64,000 bases of DNA from Prochlorococcus sp. scB241_528O2 (GCA_000634115.1 JFLJ01000130.1:690-64689); one strand, 5' to 3'; numbered from the stretch's first letter, positions 48,025 through 56,869 are shown. Numbers and translations are program-made. The notes: generated from the letters alone by a model not told the origin.

Positions 48025-48747
48025 TTAATCATATGTTTTTGAAGAGTTTTCTAATAATTCATTCAATTTTAAGAGTTCATCTTTGGTAAATTCGCGATAT
48101 TTTCCTGTTGGCAGGTCTAACTTAATATTCATAACTCTTACACGCTTTAATGATTGAACTCTATAGCCTAAGGACTCACACATTCTCCTAATCTGACGGT
48201 TAAGTCCTTGAGTAAGTATGATTTTAAATTTTTTTGGTCCCAATTGTTTAACGAAACAATTCTTAGTTATGGTATCTAATATTTCAACTCCATTACTCAT
48301 GGTTTGGATAAATTGTCTATTTATCGGTCGATTAACACTAACGATGTATTCTTTTTCATGATTATTTCTTGCTCTGAGTATTTTATTTACGATGTCTCCA
48401 TCGTTCGTTAAAAAAATCAATCCTTCACTTGGCTTATCCAATCTTCCAATAGGGAAGATTCTTTTAGGATACTTAATGAAATCTATAATATTGTCTGGTT
48501 CTACTCCCCTATCAGTTGTGCACACAATACCAACAGGTTTATTAAAGGCTAAATATATTTTTTTTTGTTTCGTTGATTTTTCTATTCTTTGACCTTCAAC
48601 TTCTACTTGATCATCTTCTTCTACCTTATTACCTAATTCAGAGATTTTACCATTAATGGTTACTTTCCCTTTTTCAATTAGTCGATCTGCTCTTCTTCTA
48701 GAACAGAAACCTACTTCACTTAAATATTTATTTATTCTGGTAGCCAT
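48025..48747 (-). CDS. rluF: 23S rRNA pseudouridine synthase RluF
   Basis: A 240-residue enzyme: N-terminal S4 RNA-binding domain (RINKYLSEVGFCSRRRADRL), then RsuA/RluF catalytic core with the active-site Asp in FPIGRLDKPSEGLIFLTNDG, plus KPVGIVCTTDRGVEPDNIID and ARNNHEKEYIVSV, which are nearly those of E. coli RluF. It modifies U2604 of 23S rRNA. It is uncommon in core picocyanobacterial genomes, so probably acquired. Confidence 0.85.
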   Translation of the reverse strand: MATRINKYLSEVGFCSRRRADRLIEKGKVTINGKISELGNKVEEDDQVEVEGQRIEKSTKQKKIYLAFNKPVGIVCTTDRGVEPDNIIDFIKYPKRIFPIGRLDKPSEGLIFLTNDGDIVNKILRARNNHEKEYIVSVNRPINRQFIQTMSNGVEILDTITKNCFVKQLGPKKFKIILTQGLNRQIRRMCESLGYRVQSLKRVRVMNIKLDLPTGKYREFTKDELLKLNELLENSSKTYD

Positions 48748-48818
48748 CTTGTAAAAGGTACCTTTTTTTTATTTTAAATATATGGACAGATAGTAGACAA
48801 TTTCGTCAAAAATTTAAA

Positions 48819-49079
48819 CTACAAATCCTCAATAATTACATAAGTAACAAAATCATTAATTTCATTAACGTCAACAATATTTCTTGATGTCACTATTTGA
48901 GGAATAAAAACAAAGTAAATAATCAATGAGGCAAAAGTTAATCCAAAAACGTTTTTCTTAAAAATTAATTCTGTAAGCCTTTTATGAAAGGAATTTGATT
49001 TGAGTGTTTTTAATTCTTGTTTATAAGAAAGTGCATTCTCAATCATTTGATTAAGACGTTCCTTGTTTAATTTAGACAT
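48819..49079 (-). CDS. putative anti-sigma-like membrane protein, 86 aa
   Basis: Start at the inner ATG (MSKLNKERLNQMIENALSYK): a short cytoplasmic helical part, one membrane helix (VFGLTFASLIIYFVFIPQIV) and an extracytoplasmic tail. It overlaps the sigma-factor stop by 8 bp. Gene order and topology suit an anti-sigma factor, but no ZAS motif is present. Confidence 0.55.
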   Translation of the reverse strand: MSKLNKERLNQMIENALSYKQELKTLKSNSFHKRLTELIFKKNVFGLTFASLIIYFVFIPQIVTSRNIVDVNEINDFVTYVIIEDL

Positions 49080-49626
49080 GCAAAAAATCCTCCACAATAT
49101 CCTTTGGCAAAATAGTTTTTAACTTTTTGCGCGCACGAATAATAAGGCTTTCAGTAGCCTTGTCACTTTTTTTTAAGATATTAGAAACTTCCCTTTGTTT
49201 ATAACCAGAAAAATAATGCAGCAAAATAGCTTCTTCCTGATCTTTAGGCAGTTTTTGAATATTTTTTAAAAGCATTTTTCTTAATTCATAAGTACTGTAT
49301 TTGTTATTTATAAATTCTAAGCTTAAATAATTTTCTTTAAATTCTATAGAACTTTTATATCTTCTAAGAAAGTCCATAGAAGTTGAAAAAACGATCTTAT
49401 AAATATATCCTTCGACACTTCCTTTATTTACCCATCGAGGAGCTGATTGCCATAGTTTAATTAAAGAAATTTGGACTACATCATCCGCATCTTCAAAATG
49501 CGATGGACCTAAAATATTAATTGCTGTTGCATGCATTTTGTATCCCAAAGCATTTGCAATAAATCGGAAAGATTCTTTATCACCCTTTGCTGTTTTGATC
49601 ATATGAAAACTGAGGTCTTCAGACAT
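49072..49626 (-). CDS. ECF-type RNA polymerase sigma factor, 184 aa
   Basis: Region 2 (HATAINILGPSHFEDADDVV then QISLIKLWQSAPRW) and region 4 (LPKDQEEAILLHYFSGYKQR, EVSNILKKSDKATESLIIRA) of sigma-70 ECF type, with no region 1 or 3. It should direct transcription of a small regulon under the control of the membrane protein next to it. It lies 3 bp after the EF-hand gene on the same transcript. Confidence 0.85.
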   Translation of the reverse strand: MSEDLSFHMIKTAKGDKESFRFIANALGYKMHATAINILGPSHFEDADDVVQISLIKLWQSAPRWVNKGSVEGYIYKIVFSTSMDFLRRYKSSIEFKENYLSLEFINNKYSTYELRKMLLKNIQKLPKDQEEAILLHYFSGYKQREVSNILKKSDKATESLIIRARKKLKTILPKDIVEDFLHV

Positions 49627-49629
49627 TCT

Positions 49630-49932
49630 TTAAACACCTTCATTACTAACTTTATTTATCCTTTTTTTCATTTCTTGCCTAACTGAGCCTAATTCTTTTT
49701 TTGATAACTTATTATCACCGTTCTTATCAAAATTCAAAAATATTTTATCTATGCGATCGCGATGAGCTTCGATCATCTCGCCTTTAGAAATAAGTCCATC
49801 TCCATTCTTATCAATCTTTTGAAATCGCTTGTTAATCTTATTAAAATTAATTTTCTCATTTTTTTGATTAGAATAAGAAGGTAGTGTGATAAAAAAGGCT
49901 AATGTCAAAATTAAAAATGAAAAGTTTTTCAT
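49630..49932 (-). CDS. exported EF-hand protein, 100 aa
   Basis: Signal peptide (MKNFSFLILTLAFFITLPSY), then two EF-hand loops: DKNGDGLISKGEM and DKNGDNKLSKKEL. Periplasmic Ca2+ binder. First gene of a three-gene unit with an ECF sigma factor and a membrane protein; the layout suggests an extracytoplasmic Ca2+-responsive switch, which is inference. Confidence 0.85.
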   Translation of the reverse strand: MKNFSFLILTLAFFITLPSYSNQKNEKINFNKINKRFQKIDKNGDGLISKGEMIEAHRDRIDKIFLNFDKNGDNKLSKKELGSVRQEMKKRINKVSNEGV

Positions 49933-50106
49933 AAATTCATTGGGTATCTATAAATTATTAACGCAGAAATTGATAAAAATCCTTCGCAAGAATATAAAAA
50001 TAGGGAAACAATGAAAAATGTTGCTCGATTAAACTCGACATACATTTAAATACAAGGCAAAAAATTACTAAGAGCTTACAAACCTAGCGAAACCAATATT
50101 TTTGAA

Positions 50107-50150
50107 GTGTTTTGGGAGAGTTAGATAGGATAATCGAATCATGTCGTCCA
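50107..50150 (+). repeat. strongly decayed tRNA-Pro 3' fragment
   Basis: GTGTTTTGGGAGAGTTAGAT, AGGATAATCGAATCATGTCG, TCCA: order and spacing fit, many changes. A TTATTGGAGTAATTC flank follows, the same class as at 5106 and 46800. The remainder of 49933-50285 is empty. Confidence 0.6.
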
Positions 50151-50306
50151 AATAAGTTATTGGAGTAATTCTCAAATAATAATAAATTAAACCCAAAAAT
50201 CTTGCATCATAATTTTAATCTAACCAATTTAAATATCTTTTAATTGAAATAAATTAATGAAGAATAAAAGAGATTTAATTAGTATGTGAAAAATATTTTT
50301 ACTTTA

Positions 50307-50996
50307 ATGAAAAAAAAATCTGGTTTTTTTGCTTTTATACTTTTATTTGCTTCATTGTTAGAAATATCATCAGTGTATGCTGGAACTTATCAATCAACTT
50401 GTCCAGCTAAGAAATTTGCCAAAATAGAAGCCGAAATAAGAAAGAACTTCAAGCCAAGAAAAAAATTCTCACAAAATGGTCCTCCTGATACTGTTGAACG
50501 AAGAATAAAAAAAGCTTTTAAAAAATGTAGAGTTCCAATTGAAATAACAGGAGAAGAAATAAGTTCCCCTGAGGTAACGATACCAATTACAAGAGTGACA
50601 TCTTGGGTAAAAAGTGGTTATTCAAATAGGAGAATAAATACAGGAGTTACAACAACAATACTTTTTGGACCTTTAGGAGCATTAGGATTTCTAAGTAAAA
50701 AACATAGATACAGTTTCATTATTAAGGGGTTTGATGCAGAAGGTAAACAAGCAACAATACAAATTGATCTTTTTAGAAAGCCAGATATTGAGAGACTAAC
50801 TCAAGAATTACTCTTGACTACAGATCTAACTATGGGTGAAAAGAGAAGTATTGAAAAAATAAGAAAACTAGAAAAAGAAGGATTTGATTCTTCGTTAAAA
50901 GAAGATGAAGAAGAAGAAAATATAAGGATGGAACCATTAAGGAAATCAGATGAAATGCGTTTAGATTTAGAAAAGAAGCAAAATTATGCGCCTTAG
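50307..50996 (+). CDS. exported hypothetical protein, 229 aa
   Basis: Signal peptide MKKKSGFFAFILLFASLLEI (cleavage near VYAG); an upstream GTG would add seven residues. The mature protein has basic and strand-rich parts (FGPLGALGFLSKKHRYSFII, KGFDAEGKQATIQIDLFRKP) and an acidic Glu-rich C terminus. Conserved-looking PITRVTSWVKSGYSNRRIN segment. No family recognised; periplasmic. Confidence 0.55.
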   Translation: MKKKSGFFAFILLFASLLEISSVYAGTYQSTCPAKKFAKIEAEIRKNFKPRKKFSQNGPPDTVERRIKKAFKKCRVPIEITGEEISSPEVTIPITRVTSWVKSGYSNRRINTGVTTTILFGPLGALGFLSKKHRYSFIIKGFDAEGKQATIQIDLFRKPDIERLTQELLLTTDLTMGEKRSIEKIRKLEKEGFDSSLKEDEEEENIRMEPLRKSDEMRLDLEKKQNYAP

Positions 50997-51379
50997 AAAT
51001 TTAAACCTCACATTGTACCCAAAATATTTAAATACCAGCCCTAATTAAGCTACATTTTTCTCTAAAAGTCTTTAGCGATAACTTTTCTGATAATCTTGTT
51101 TTTAGGGTTTCTTCAAGCAGTAGGTGGGAATTTCTAATCCTATGGAAAAATCTACTTATAATTATTATCAATATTACATTTAACGAAAAATATCTATTAT
51201 TTTTTTAGGTTTGATAAATCCCAAAGTTTTATTAGATTATCAAAATTAAGTTTATAAAACTAATAGTTTTTAAACCAATTAAAAAAGTAGTTTTTAATAA
51301 ACTTATTTTTAATTAATAAGAGATACTTTGATTTTTTTATAGTGTTATATTAAAGATCAATTTTATAAAGCTTTTAAAA
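50997..51379. other. gene-poor AT-rich gap
   Basis: No reading frame, RNA or repeat can be supported here. Long A/T runs, no att fragment recognised. Confidence 0.5.
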
Positions 51380-52093
51380 GTGCTTGGGTTATACCCTCAA
51401 AATTTTAAATTTAGCAAATTTGGATTTGCTAAGATTTCACCTGAGATGGGAAATAAGAGAGATTTTTTTAAGAAGCTATCCTTCAAAAAAAATAAAGATT
51501 TGCTTGTGAAAGATAAAAAGGATGCTGGAGCTTTAAAAGTTAAAAAAGAAAATCTTCAAAAAAATTATAACTTATATGCTGATTTACTTTTGAGGTACGG
51601 ATATATAAAAATTGCTGAGGAACTTGTTAAAGATAAAATCTATCCATATGTTGTAATGCATATCATAAATGATAAAAATACTAAGGAACTAATATGGCAT
51701 AGAGACCAATATTTTCATGGTAAAGATTTTATAGGACCAAAATTTAAACTTTACAAGTTAGCAATTTATTTTCAGGATACAAATAAAAATAATGGAGTTA
51801 CTGGATTCATACCAAAATTCATTTCTCCAAGATTTAAAAATAGATATATAGATACTATTTTCGCTTACTTATCATCATTTTTATCTATTCATCCAAGATT
51901 ATCTATTGGAGAAGCTGTAATTTTTAGTGGTAAAGTTATGCATCATCGACCTAGACAAAAAACTAATAATTTCAGAGAGGTTATAATTTTTTCCTGTACA
52001 AACAACCCAAATAATCTTCCAAATCTTAAAAATAATAAAAATGAATTTTTAAATATTTTTATAAAGAGTAAGATTGATAATGGAATCAAATAA
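51380..52093 (+). CDS. PhyH-like 2-oxoglutarate/Fe(II) dioxygenase-fold protein
   Basis: GTG start. Iron-binding His-x-Asp in LIWHRDQYFHGKD (~residue 113), and a distal His in FSGKVMHHRPRQKTNNFREV (~200), with the Arg of FREV as the 2-oxoglutarate ligand, the double-stranded beta-helix order of phytanoyl-CoA dioxygenases. The substrate is unknown; such enzymes hydroxylate lipids or antibiotic-like molecules. Length (237) is close to the family norm. Confidence 0.65.
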   Translation: MLGLYPQNFKFSKFGFAKISPEMGNKRDFFKKLSFKKNKDLLVKDKKDAGALKVKKENLQKNYNLYADLLLRYGYIKIAEELVKDKIYPYVVMHIINDKNTKELIWHRDQYFHGKDFIGPKFKLYKLAIYFQDTNKNNGVTGFIPKFISPRFKNRYIDTIFAYLSSFLSIHPRLSIGEAVIFSGKVMHHRPRQKTNNFREVIIFSCTNNPNNLPNLKNNKNEFLNIFIKSKIDNGIK

Positions 52094-52335
52094 CAAATAA
52101 ATTTAATTACCTTTGTTTTAATTCTGCTTGTAATTACAGCATATACAAATTTATATTTAACACTAAAAAGGAGAGAGAAAGCAATATTTAAAAGTAATGG
52201 GTAGTAATTTAACTGTTAATTTTATATCTAATTTCAATCATATATACCTTTAGCATATTACTTAGATTCATATATCTACTAAAAATCTAAAATAATAAGC
52301 TATGGCCTCACTAATTTATTGAAACTATTTACTTG

Positions 52336-52385
52336 AATTGGAGCTTTGGGGAATTAATTAGGATATAGGTTCCAAAACTGCACAC
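52336..52385 (+). repeat. possible tRNA-Pro 3' fragment, very decayed
   Basis: GGAGCTTTGGGGAATTAATT, AGGATATAGGTTCCAAAACT, GCACACC. Anticodon-loop and T-arm positions partly fit in order. Could be coincidental in this AT-rich stretch (52094-52506 has no supportable gene, apart from a start-less helix-coding frame near 52105-52205). Confidence 0.3.
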
Positions 52386-52506
52386 CTTTAGTAATAGCAT
52401 TAAATCTCAGCAAATAATACTTTTCCCAAAAAGCCTTCAATCAAAAGTCCTTCAAATAATTTTTCTTAGGCTTGTTTTAAGAATACTAAAAATAAAAAGT
52501 AAATTT

Positions 52507-53124
52507 TTAGTATTCTTCATAGCTAAATTTTTGACCTCCTATACTTGCTTCGTACATAAGACCTCCTTTTGAAAATGTAAGAACTGCAACTCCATCACTA
52601 TAATCAGCAGAAGCATTAGCTCCCTCTGAGATTAACGCCGCACTCGCTGATGCTCCAAATTCAAAATTACCTTGAGTAAACCTTTCAAGGGATTTCTTAT
52701 CTTTAAAAAAGATAATCTGGCTAAATGCTTGTCCGCCTAATTGAAAACCGATAGATAACTGAGTCAAGGTGGTTGATCCAATAACATTACCTTTTTCAAA
52801 TACCTCACCCTTCCCTCTCGCGCCTCCAATACCAATGCCTCCTTTCCCTACATTTGGGAAAACAGCATAACCTTGAGCTTTTTTAAAGTAAGGTTTCAAA
52901 GAGGATTTTTTTTTGAACTTATTTAATGCCTTTATCGTCTTATCACTAGCTTTTTTAACTTTACTATTTTTATCTAATGATGGTTTCCAACCAGAAATTA
53001 ATAGTTGATCTGAAAATTTATTAAATTGAGATTGATTAAAATGGGATGATTTAACTGAAGCTAAATATTGTGGAAAAATTAATAGTGTAATCAAAAAAGA
53101 TTTCCTAATGACTCGCAAATACAT
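52507..53124 (-). CDS. exported SYLF (YSC84) domain protein, 205 aa
   Basis: Signal peptide (MYLRVIRKSFLITLLIFPQY), then the SYLF domain: AQGYAVFPNVGKGGIGIGGA, RGKGEVFEKGNVIGSTTLTQ and FGASASAALISEGANASADY. SYLF domains bind phospholipids. Bacterial members are exported or periplasmic; the role here is unknown. Confidence 0.85.
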   Translation of the reverse strand: MYLRVIRKSFLITLLIFPQYLASVKSSHFNQSQFNKFSDQLLISGWKPSLDKNSKVKKASDKTIKALNKFKKKSSLKPYFKKAQGYAVFPNVGKGGIGIGGARGKGEVFEKGNVIGSTTLTQLSIGFQLGGQAFSQIIFFKDKKSLERFTQGNFEFGASASAALISEGANASADYSDGVAVLTFSKGGLMYEASIGGQKFSYEEY

Positions 53125-53204
53125 GATTTCTATTTTTAAAAGTCCTTAATATAACCTATTATAAATTTCACAAAAAATCATCCTAAAATTGATTTTTTTT
53201 TATC

Positions 53205-53240
53205 AGACCACTAAGTCGTAAGTTCAAATCCTGTCTACCA
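53205..53240 (+). repeat. decayed tRNA 3' fragment
   Basis: AGACCACTAAGTCGTAAGTT followed by CAAATCCTGTCTACCA. Matches the variable-loop to acceptor part of tRNA-Pro with several changes; a different tRNA as source cannot be excluded. Confidence 0.55.
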
Positions 53241-53369
53241 AATTAGTTATAGCAGTTATAGCCATAACACTAAGCTGATTTAAAATTCACGAAATCACTT
53301 CTTCAAGGGAAAACTCAAGTTAAAGCTAAGTTGGTGTAAATGAATTTCTGTAATAGGTTAAAAGCAAAC

Positions 53370-53405
53370 CTCTTTCTCTAATTTTGGATAAATTATCAAT
53401 CATAG
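53370..53405 (-). promoter_or_regulatory. very decayed TTGACAG leader
   Basis: Minus strand: TTGATAATTTATCCAAAATT then AGAGAAAGAGGTTT. Order of parts fits the repeat. No gene follows. Confidence 0.35.
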
Positions 53406-53732
53406 AGATATTATTTTTGTTTTATATGCCATCAAAAAAGAGTATCTTAGAATTTGAAGAATTTTAAAAAACAGTTTTAAATTTTACTCAGGGTATTTCT
53501 TCCTTTTACAGGCAATAACTTTACCTGCAAACTAAATTTTAAGTTTTATTATTTACATAACTAATTATGAAAATAATGTTTGCTAATAATTTGAAAGTTG
53601 GATTCGCTAAAAAGTATAAATCGCGCTCAGAGAAAAAATTTTCAGAGGTTCATGGATAACTAATTTACTAGCTTGCTTTATCAAAATCAATTTATGCATT
53701 TTATCCATTTTTAAATTTAATTGTTGGTGCTC

Positions 53733-53764
53733 TATCCGTATACTTTTGTACCTCAAACCGTACA
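53733..53764 (+). promoter_or_regulatory. TGTAC palindrome, second copy
   Basis: TATCCGTATACTT then TGTACCTCAAACCGTACA, exactly the palindrome found upstream of the gene pair at 25537-25919, and in the same position relative to a broken copy of that pair. Keeps the GTA-N8-TAC spacing. Confidence 0.6.
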
Positions 53765-53818
53765 TCTCATTTAGTCGAACCACTGATGTGATTAGTTAGA
53801 ACATAGTTATAAGTTCAG

Positions 53819-54000
53819 ATGCCTTCAAAACAGATCAAAACTTGTAATAAATATTTTAAGTTACAAAGATTGTTCAAATAATACAATTCAAGTCGGCTTC
53901 TATACTACTGATGCATAAGATCACATGATGCACTAGAGAAGTTAACTCTTACTTCAATGAGCATCCTAAATCTGTAATCAGAATCCCACAAAAATTTTAA
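53819..54000 (+). pseudogene. broken copy of the 25734 gene
   Basis: MPSKQIKTCNKYFK, frameshift, SYKDCSNNTIQVGFYTTDA, stop, then in another frame EVNSYFNEHPKSVIRIPQKF and TAA. Matches MSSTPITSCKKYVLSYKDSS...GFYARDA...FNSYVHDHPNSVTRIQQKF closely. Same order as at 25537-25919. Confidence 0.75.
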
Positions 54001-54011
54001 GGTTATTTTTC

Positions 54012-54176
54012 ATGAATCTAAAAAGAACACCATTATCAATTCAAGATAAAAATTCAAGAGATCTTGATAATGCAAGTGATTATCCAACTATTGCTGATTT
54101 AATGAGAGAACAGAAAGGCTCGAATGATGATGTAAATACAGTTCACCATAGAAGAGATTTAGATTCTCTTGGTTAG
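54012..54176 (+). CDS. 54-aa paralogue of the CP12-tail protein, tail missing
   Basis: MNLKRTPLSIQDKNSRDLDN then ASDYPTIADLMREQKGSNDD: the first ~35 residues match the protein at 25537, but the C terminus (VNTVHHRRDLDSLG) lacks the Cys-containing CP12-like end. Follows the pseudogene by 11 bp, as in the intact pair. Possibly still translated. Confidence 0.55.
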   Translation: MNLKRTPLSIQDKNSRDLDNASDYPTIADLMREQKGSNDDVNTVHHRRDLDSLG

Positions 54177-54678
54177 TTGATGACTAATAGTTAGTAATTA
54201 ATTCTAAATAATTACCTTTCTAAACCTTCACTAAAGAAAGAAGAGAGACGAAAGATATCAAGTGAACTTATAAGAGAAAAGTACATCTGCAATTGAGTCT
54301 TATAAACATTCTAAAAATGAAGATATGAGAGATATAATTTAAGCTTAAGATCTATTAATGCTGGATAAAACTCAATTTAGTGAAAGTTTAATGATAAGCA
54401 CTGAATTATTCTTACATATTTATTGAAAAGAGATTTATTTACTAATCCAATTAGATTTATTTCTAATTAAATTGTTTAATTTTAATATCATTATTTTTCA
54501 AAAAGAGATAAACTAAGTCAATCTAGAAATCTATATAAATCAATTCTTAAACAATAGGAATGTTAATTTAAATATTTTTTAGTTACTTAATTACCTTATT
54601 TTTTAATCATGGGGAAATGTTTATTAAATAATTAAGAGAACGTATAGATATTCAAAAGCTTAATCAAATTTAACTGAA
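54177..54678. other. gene-poor stretch
   Basis: No supportable gene. A short match to the SDxANTKN-gene leader (TTATTTTTCAAAAAGAGA near 54495) is present without a following gene, so a copy may have been lost here. Confidence 0.4.
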
Positions 54679-54846
54679 ATGTTTCATAATGGATTTATGA
54701 CAGACCCAATTCTTTATATATCTATGATTTTGGGATTTGGAGGGGTTTATATATTAATCTCTTCTTTCCATGATGACGATGATGATAGTAATGATGATGG
54801 AGAAAGATATATTTATAATCTTGAATACACTAACTTAGTAAAGTAG
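54679..54846 (+). CDS. single-helix microprotein with Asp cluster, 55 aa
   Basis: MFHNGFMTDPILYISMILGF, then GGVYILISSFHDDDDDSNDD and GERYIYNLEYTNLVK. One helix and a run of five Asp that could bind divalent cations. No family recognised. Confidence 0.5.
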   Translation: MFHNGFMTDPILYISMILGFGGVYILISSFHDDDDDSNDDGERYIYNLEYTNLVK

Positions 54847-54910
54847 TTGATGTGTTGTAGGTCAATCAAAAAGTTGGCATTGGTCGGGGCAAGAGTAGGT
54901 AATGCTTAAT

Positions 54911-55549
54911 TTAAAACAAACTCATTTGATCAGTTTGTTTTTCATTGATTAATTCTGATACCCATCCTTCTGTTGACCATCCCTTCATTATTGGAACTAA
55001 ATCTTTTAACTCATTAGAATCTTTTACCCATCCTGTCCATTGTTCCTCATATCCATTTGGAACTACTACAGGCATACGGTGATGAAAAGGTTTAATCAGA
55101 TCATTTGGTGCTGTTGTCAAAATACAGCAACTTTCTATTTCAACTCCATCAGACGAAGTCCAATTGCTCCAAATTCCTCCTAACCAAAAAGTCTCGTAAT
55201 TTTCCTTACGTATTCGGTATTTCTTCTCCAAAAAACCACTTGCAGGTAATAAGCATCTTTTATATTTCCAACTTTCACTAAATATTTTTTTTTCTTCTAG
55301 GGTTTCTGATCTTGCATTGAATGGTCTTGGTATTTTTTTATCCAATGGGTCTTTAACCCAAGGGCAAATAAAACCCCAAGTCATGAAGGTGGTTTTCATT
55401 TTACCCTCATTCTTAAGCACCAGAACTGGATTTGTTGGTCTAATTAAACTTTGGGTTTCGTATTTTGTATCAAGTCCACTTGGATAGTCTTGTTTTAAAA
55501 CTTTAGGCAACTTATCAAATTTAGTAATAAGTTCAAATCTTCCACACAT
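54911..55549 (-). CDS. SRAP-domain protein (YedK/HMCES family), 212 aa
   Basis: Begins MCGRFELITKFDKLPKVLKQ: Cys2, exposed after Met removal, is the catalytic residue that links to abasic sites in single-stranded DNA. Further signature pieces: FNARSETLEEK, KRCLLPASGFLEKK, CCILTTAPNDLIKPFHHRMP. Protects abasic sites during replication. Length is normal. Confidence 0.92.
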   Translation of the reverse strand: MCGRFELITKFDKLPKVLKQDYPSGLDTKYETQSLIRPTNPVLVLKNEGKMKTTFMTWGFICPWVKDPLDKKIPRPFNARSETLEEKKIFSESWKYKRCLLPASGFLEKKYRIRKENYETFWLGGIWSNWTSSDGVEIESCCILTTAPNDLIKPFHHRMPVVVPNGYEEQWTGWVKDSNELKDLVPIMKGWSTEGWVSELINEKQTDQMSLF

Positions 55550-55645
55550 TTATTTTCTCAAAGTTTATTTAAAATACATTAAAAAAATATGAGCTTATTT
55601 CTTCGTATTTTAGCTAGACTTTTAATCATTTATAGAAAACATCTG

Positions 55646-55957
55646 CTAATTCGAGAGTGTTTCAATTTCTTTATGTACAGAAAGAAATTCTTGATCTGTT
55701 AAAACTGGTGTAACTTCAATTTCTACGCCAAAATTATCTACCCAAATATTACTCCACCTCCAAATATTCTGATGGTTTGAAGACTCAACAATTGCCCAAC
55801 CATTAGCTCCCTGAGGATTTACTACTCGATTCAAAACTTTAAACCCATCAAACTCGTCACCTTCGCATCCGCCTTCAACAAAACCAGCAAAAGCTTCTGC
55901 ACCCTGCATATGACTTTCTTGATCTGGGAATTGCCAATGTACAATGTATGTTTGCAT
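55646..55957 (-). CDS. DUF3303 family protein, 103 aa
   Basis: MQTYIVHWQFPDQESHMQGA, then GGCEGDEFDGFKVLNRVVNP and GWAIVESSNHQNIWRWSNIW, ending EVTPVLTDQEF. Same family as 21875, with longer loops. Probably dimeric alpha-beta barrel. No leader repeat. Confidence 0.75.
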   Translation of the reverse strand: MQTYIVHWQFPDQESHMQGAEAFAGFVEGGCEGDEFDGFKVLNRVVNPQGANGWAIVESSNHQNIWRWSNIWVDNFGVEIEVTPVLTDQEFLSVHKEIETLSN

Positions 55958-56614
55958 GACTAAAACAATTTTTTTTAATAATAATTATCAAACTTAAAAA
56001 TTAAATAAAAAATCTTTAAACACTAATTAAAAAAAAATAATTAGTAAAAGCTCTGGTTAATAAAAATCATCATTTCATCAACCTAATCGTATAGAACAAG
56101 ATCATTTGTTCGAAGGTTTGAATTCTATTGCAGATATAATTAAGGTAATCAAGTCTCAGAGAATATAAAATTAAACCACTCAAGAAAAAAGGGTTTAAGT
56201 AAAAAATTACTCATTAAATGGGTTTCTAGATATTAGGCAACTTTATCCTAGATAACTTTTAATTTTGGTGGAAGATAAATATATCATCTATCCGATTAAA
56301 ATTAGACAAAAAAAAAGACTCTTGCGAGCCTAGGTGATGGGGATCCCTATAATGACAAATTAAACAAAAACTAACAACCCCATCAATAGGAATTTCTTAT
56401 GACTCACAAACACCATATGTAGTGCTAGTATTATTGAAAGGCTGGGTGATGGGGATTATCCCGCTTTTTGGTTAGGAATGATCAAAAATTATTTGGCTAC
56501 AAAAATATATATAACCTTATTATTAATGTTGAGATTGAAAGTTAAGTACGCAAAAACTACCAATTAATACATTGCAAATCAAACTATAATGAATCACTAT
56601 GATTAAAGTATGAA
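55958..56614. other. gap with sense/antisense TGATGGGG motifs
   Basis: No gene. A TGATGGGG at 56335-56342 and another at 56447-56454 surround the exact complement CCCCATCA at 56378-56385. Either TGATGGGG can pair with the middle one, so two mutually exclusive hairpins are possible. The second TGATGGGG continues ATTATCCCGC and T5, which looks terminator-like. Possibly a small RNA. A doubtful tRNA-like relic lies near 56110. Confidence 0.35.
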
Positions 56615-56718
56615 TCACTTCTTCTTATTCCTAATTTGATATTGCAGAATAGCTTTTAGATGTTGCACTTCTTTTTATAAATTCTCAATTTTTTTTCTAA
56701 TTCCTTATTTGTAGACAT
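56615..56718 (-). pseudogene. small coiled-coil protein gene, broken
   Basis: MSTNKELEKK, then in a shifted frame IENL, stop, KEVQHLKAILQYQIRNKKK. The heptad pattern (ELEKKIENL.KEVQHLKAIL) shows the ancestor. A one-base change in an A-run and a stop broke it. Confidence 0.5.
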
Positions 56719-56869
56719 TTTTACTATCAAATTATTAAACTCCAGCGTTTGTTGAATTAAATAGGGAATTTCCTTAGTTTTTCGTTTTTAGACCAATAAG
56801 TATAAGCGCTTATTGATAAGGGGAATTTCTATCGATAAATTAGGCAGAATATTATTTTAGGGGAAATTC

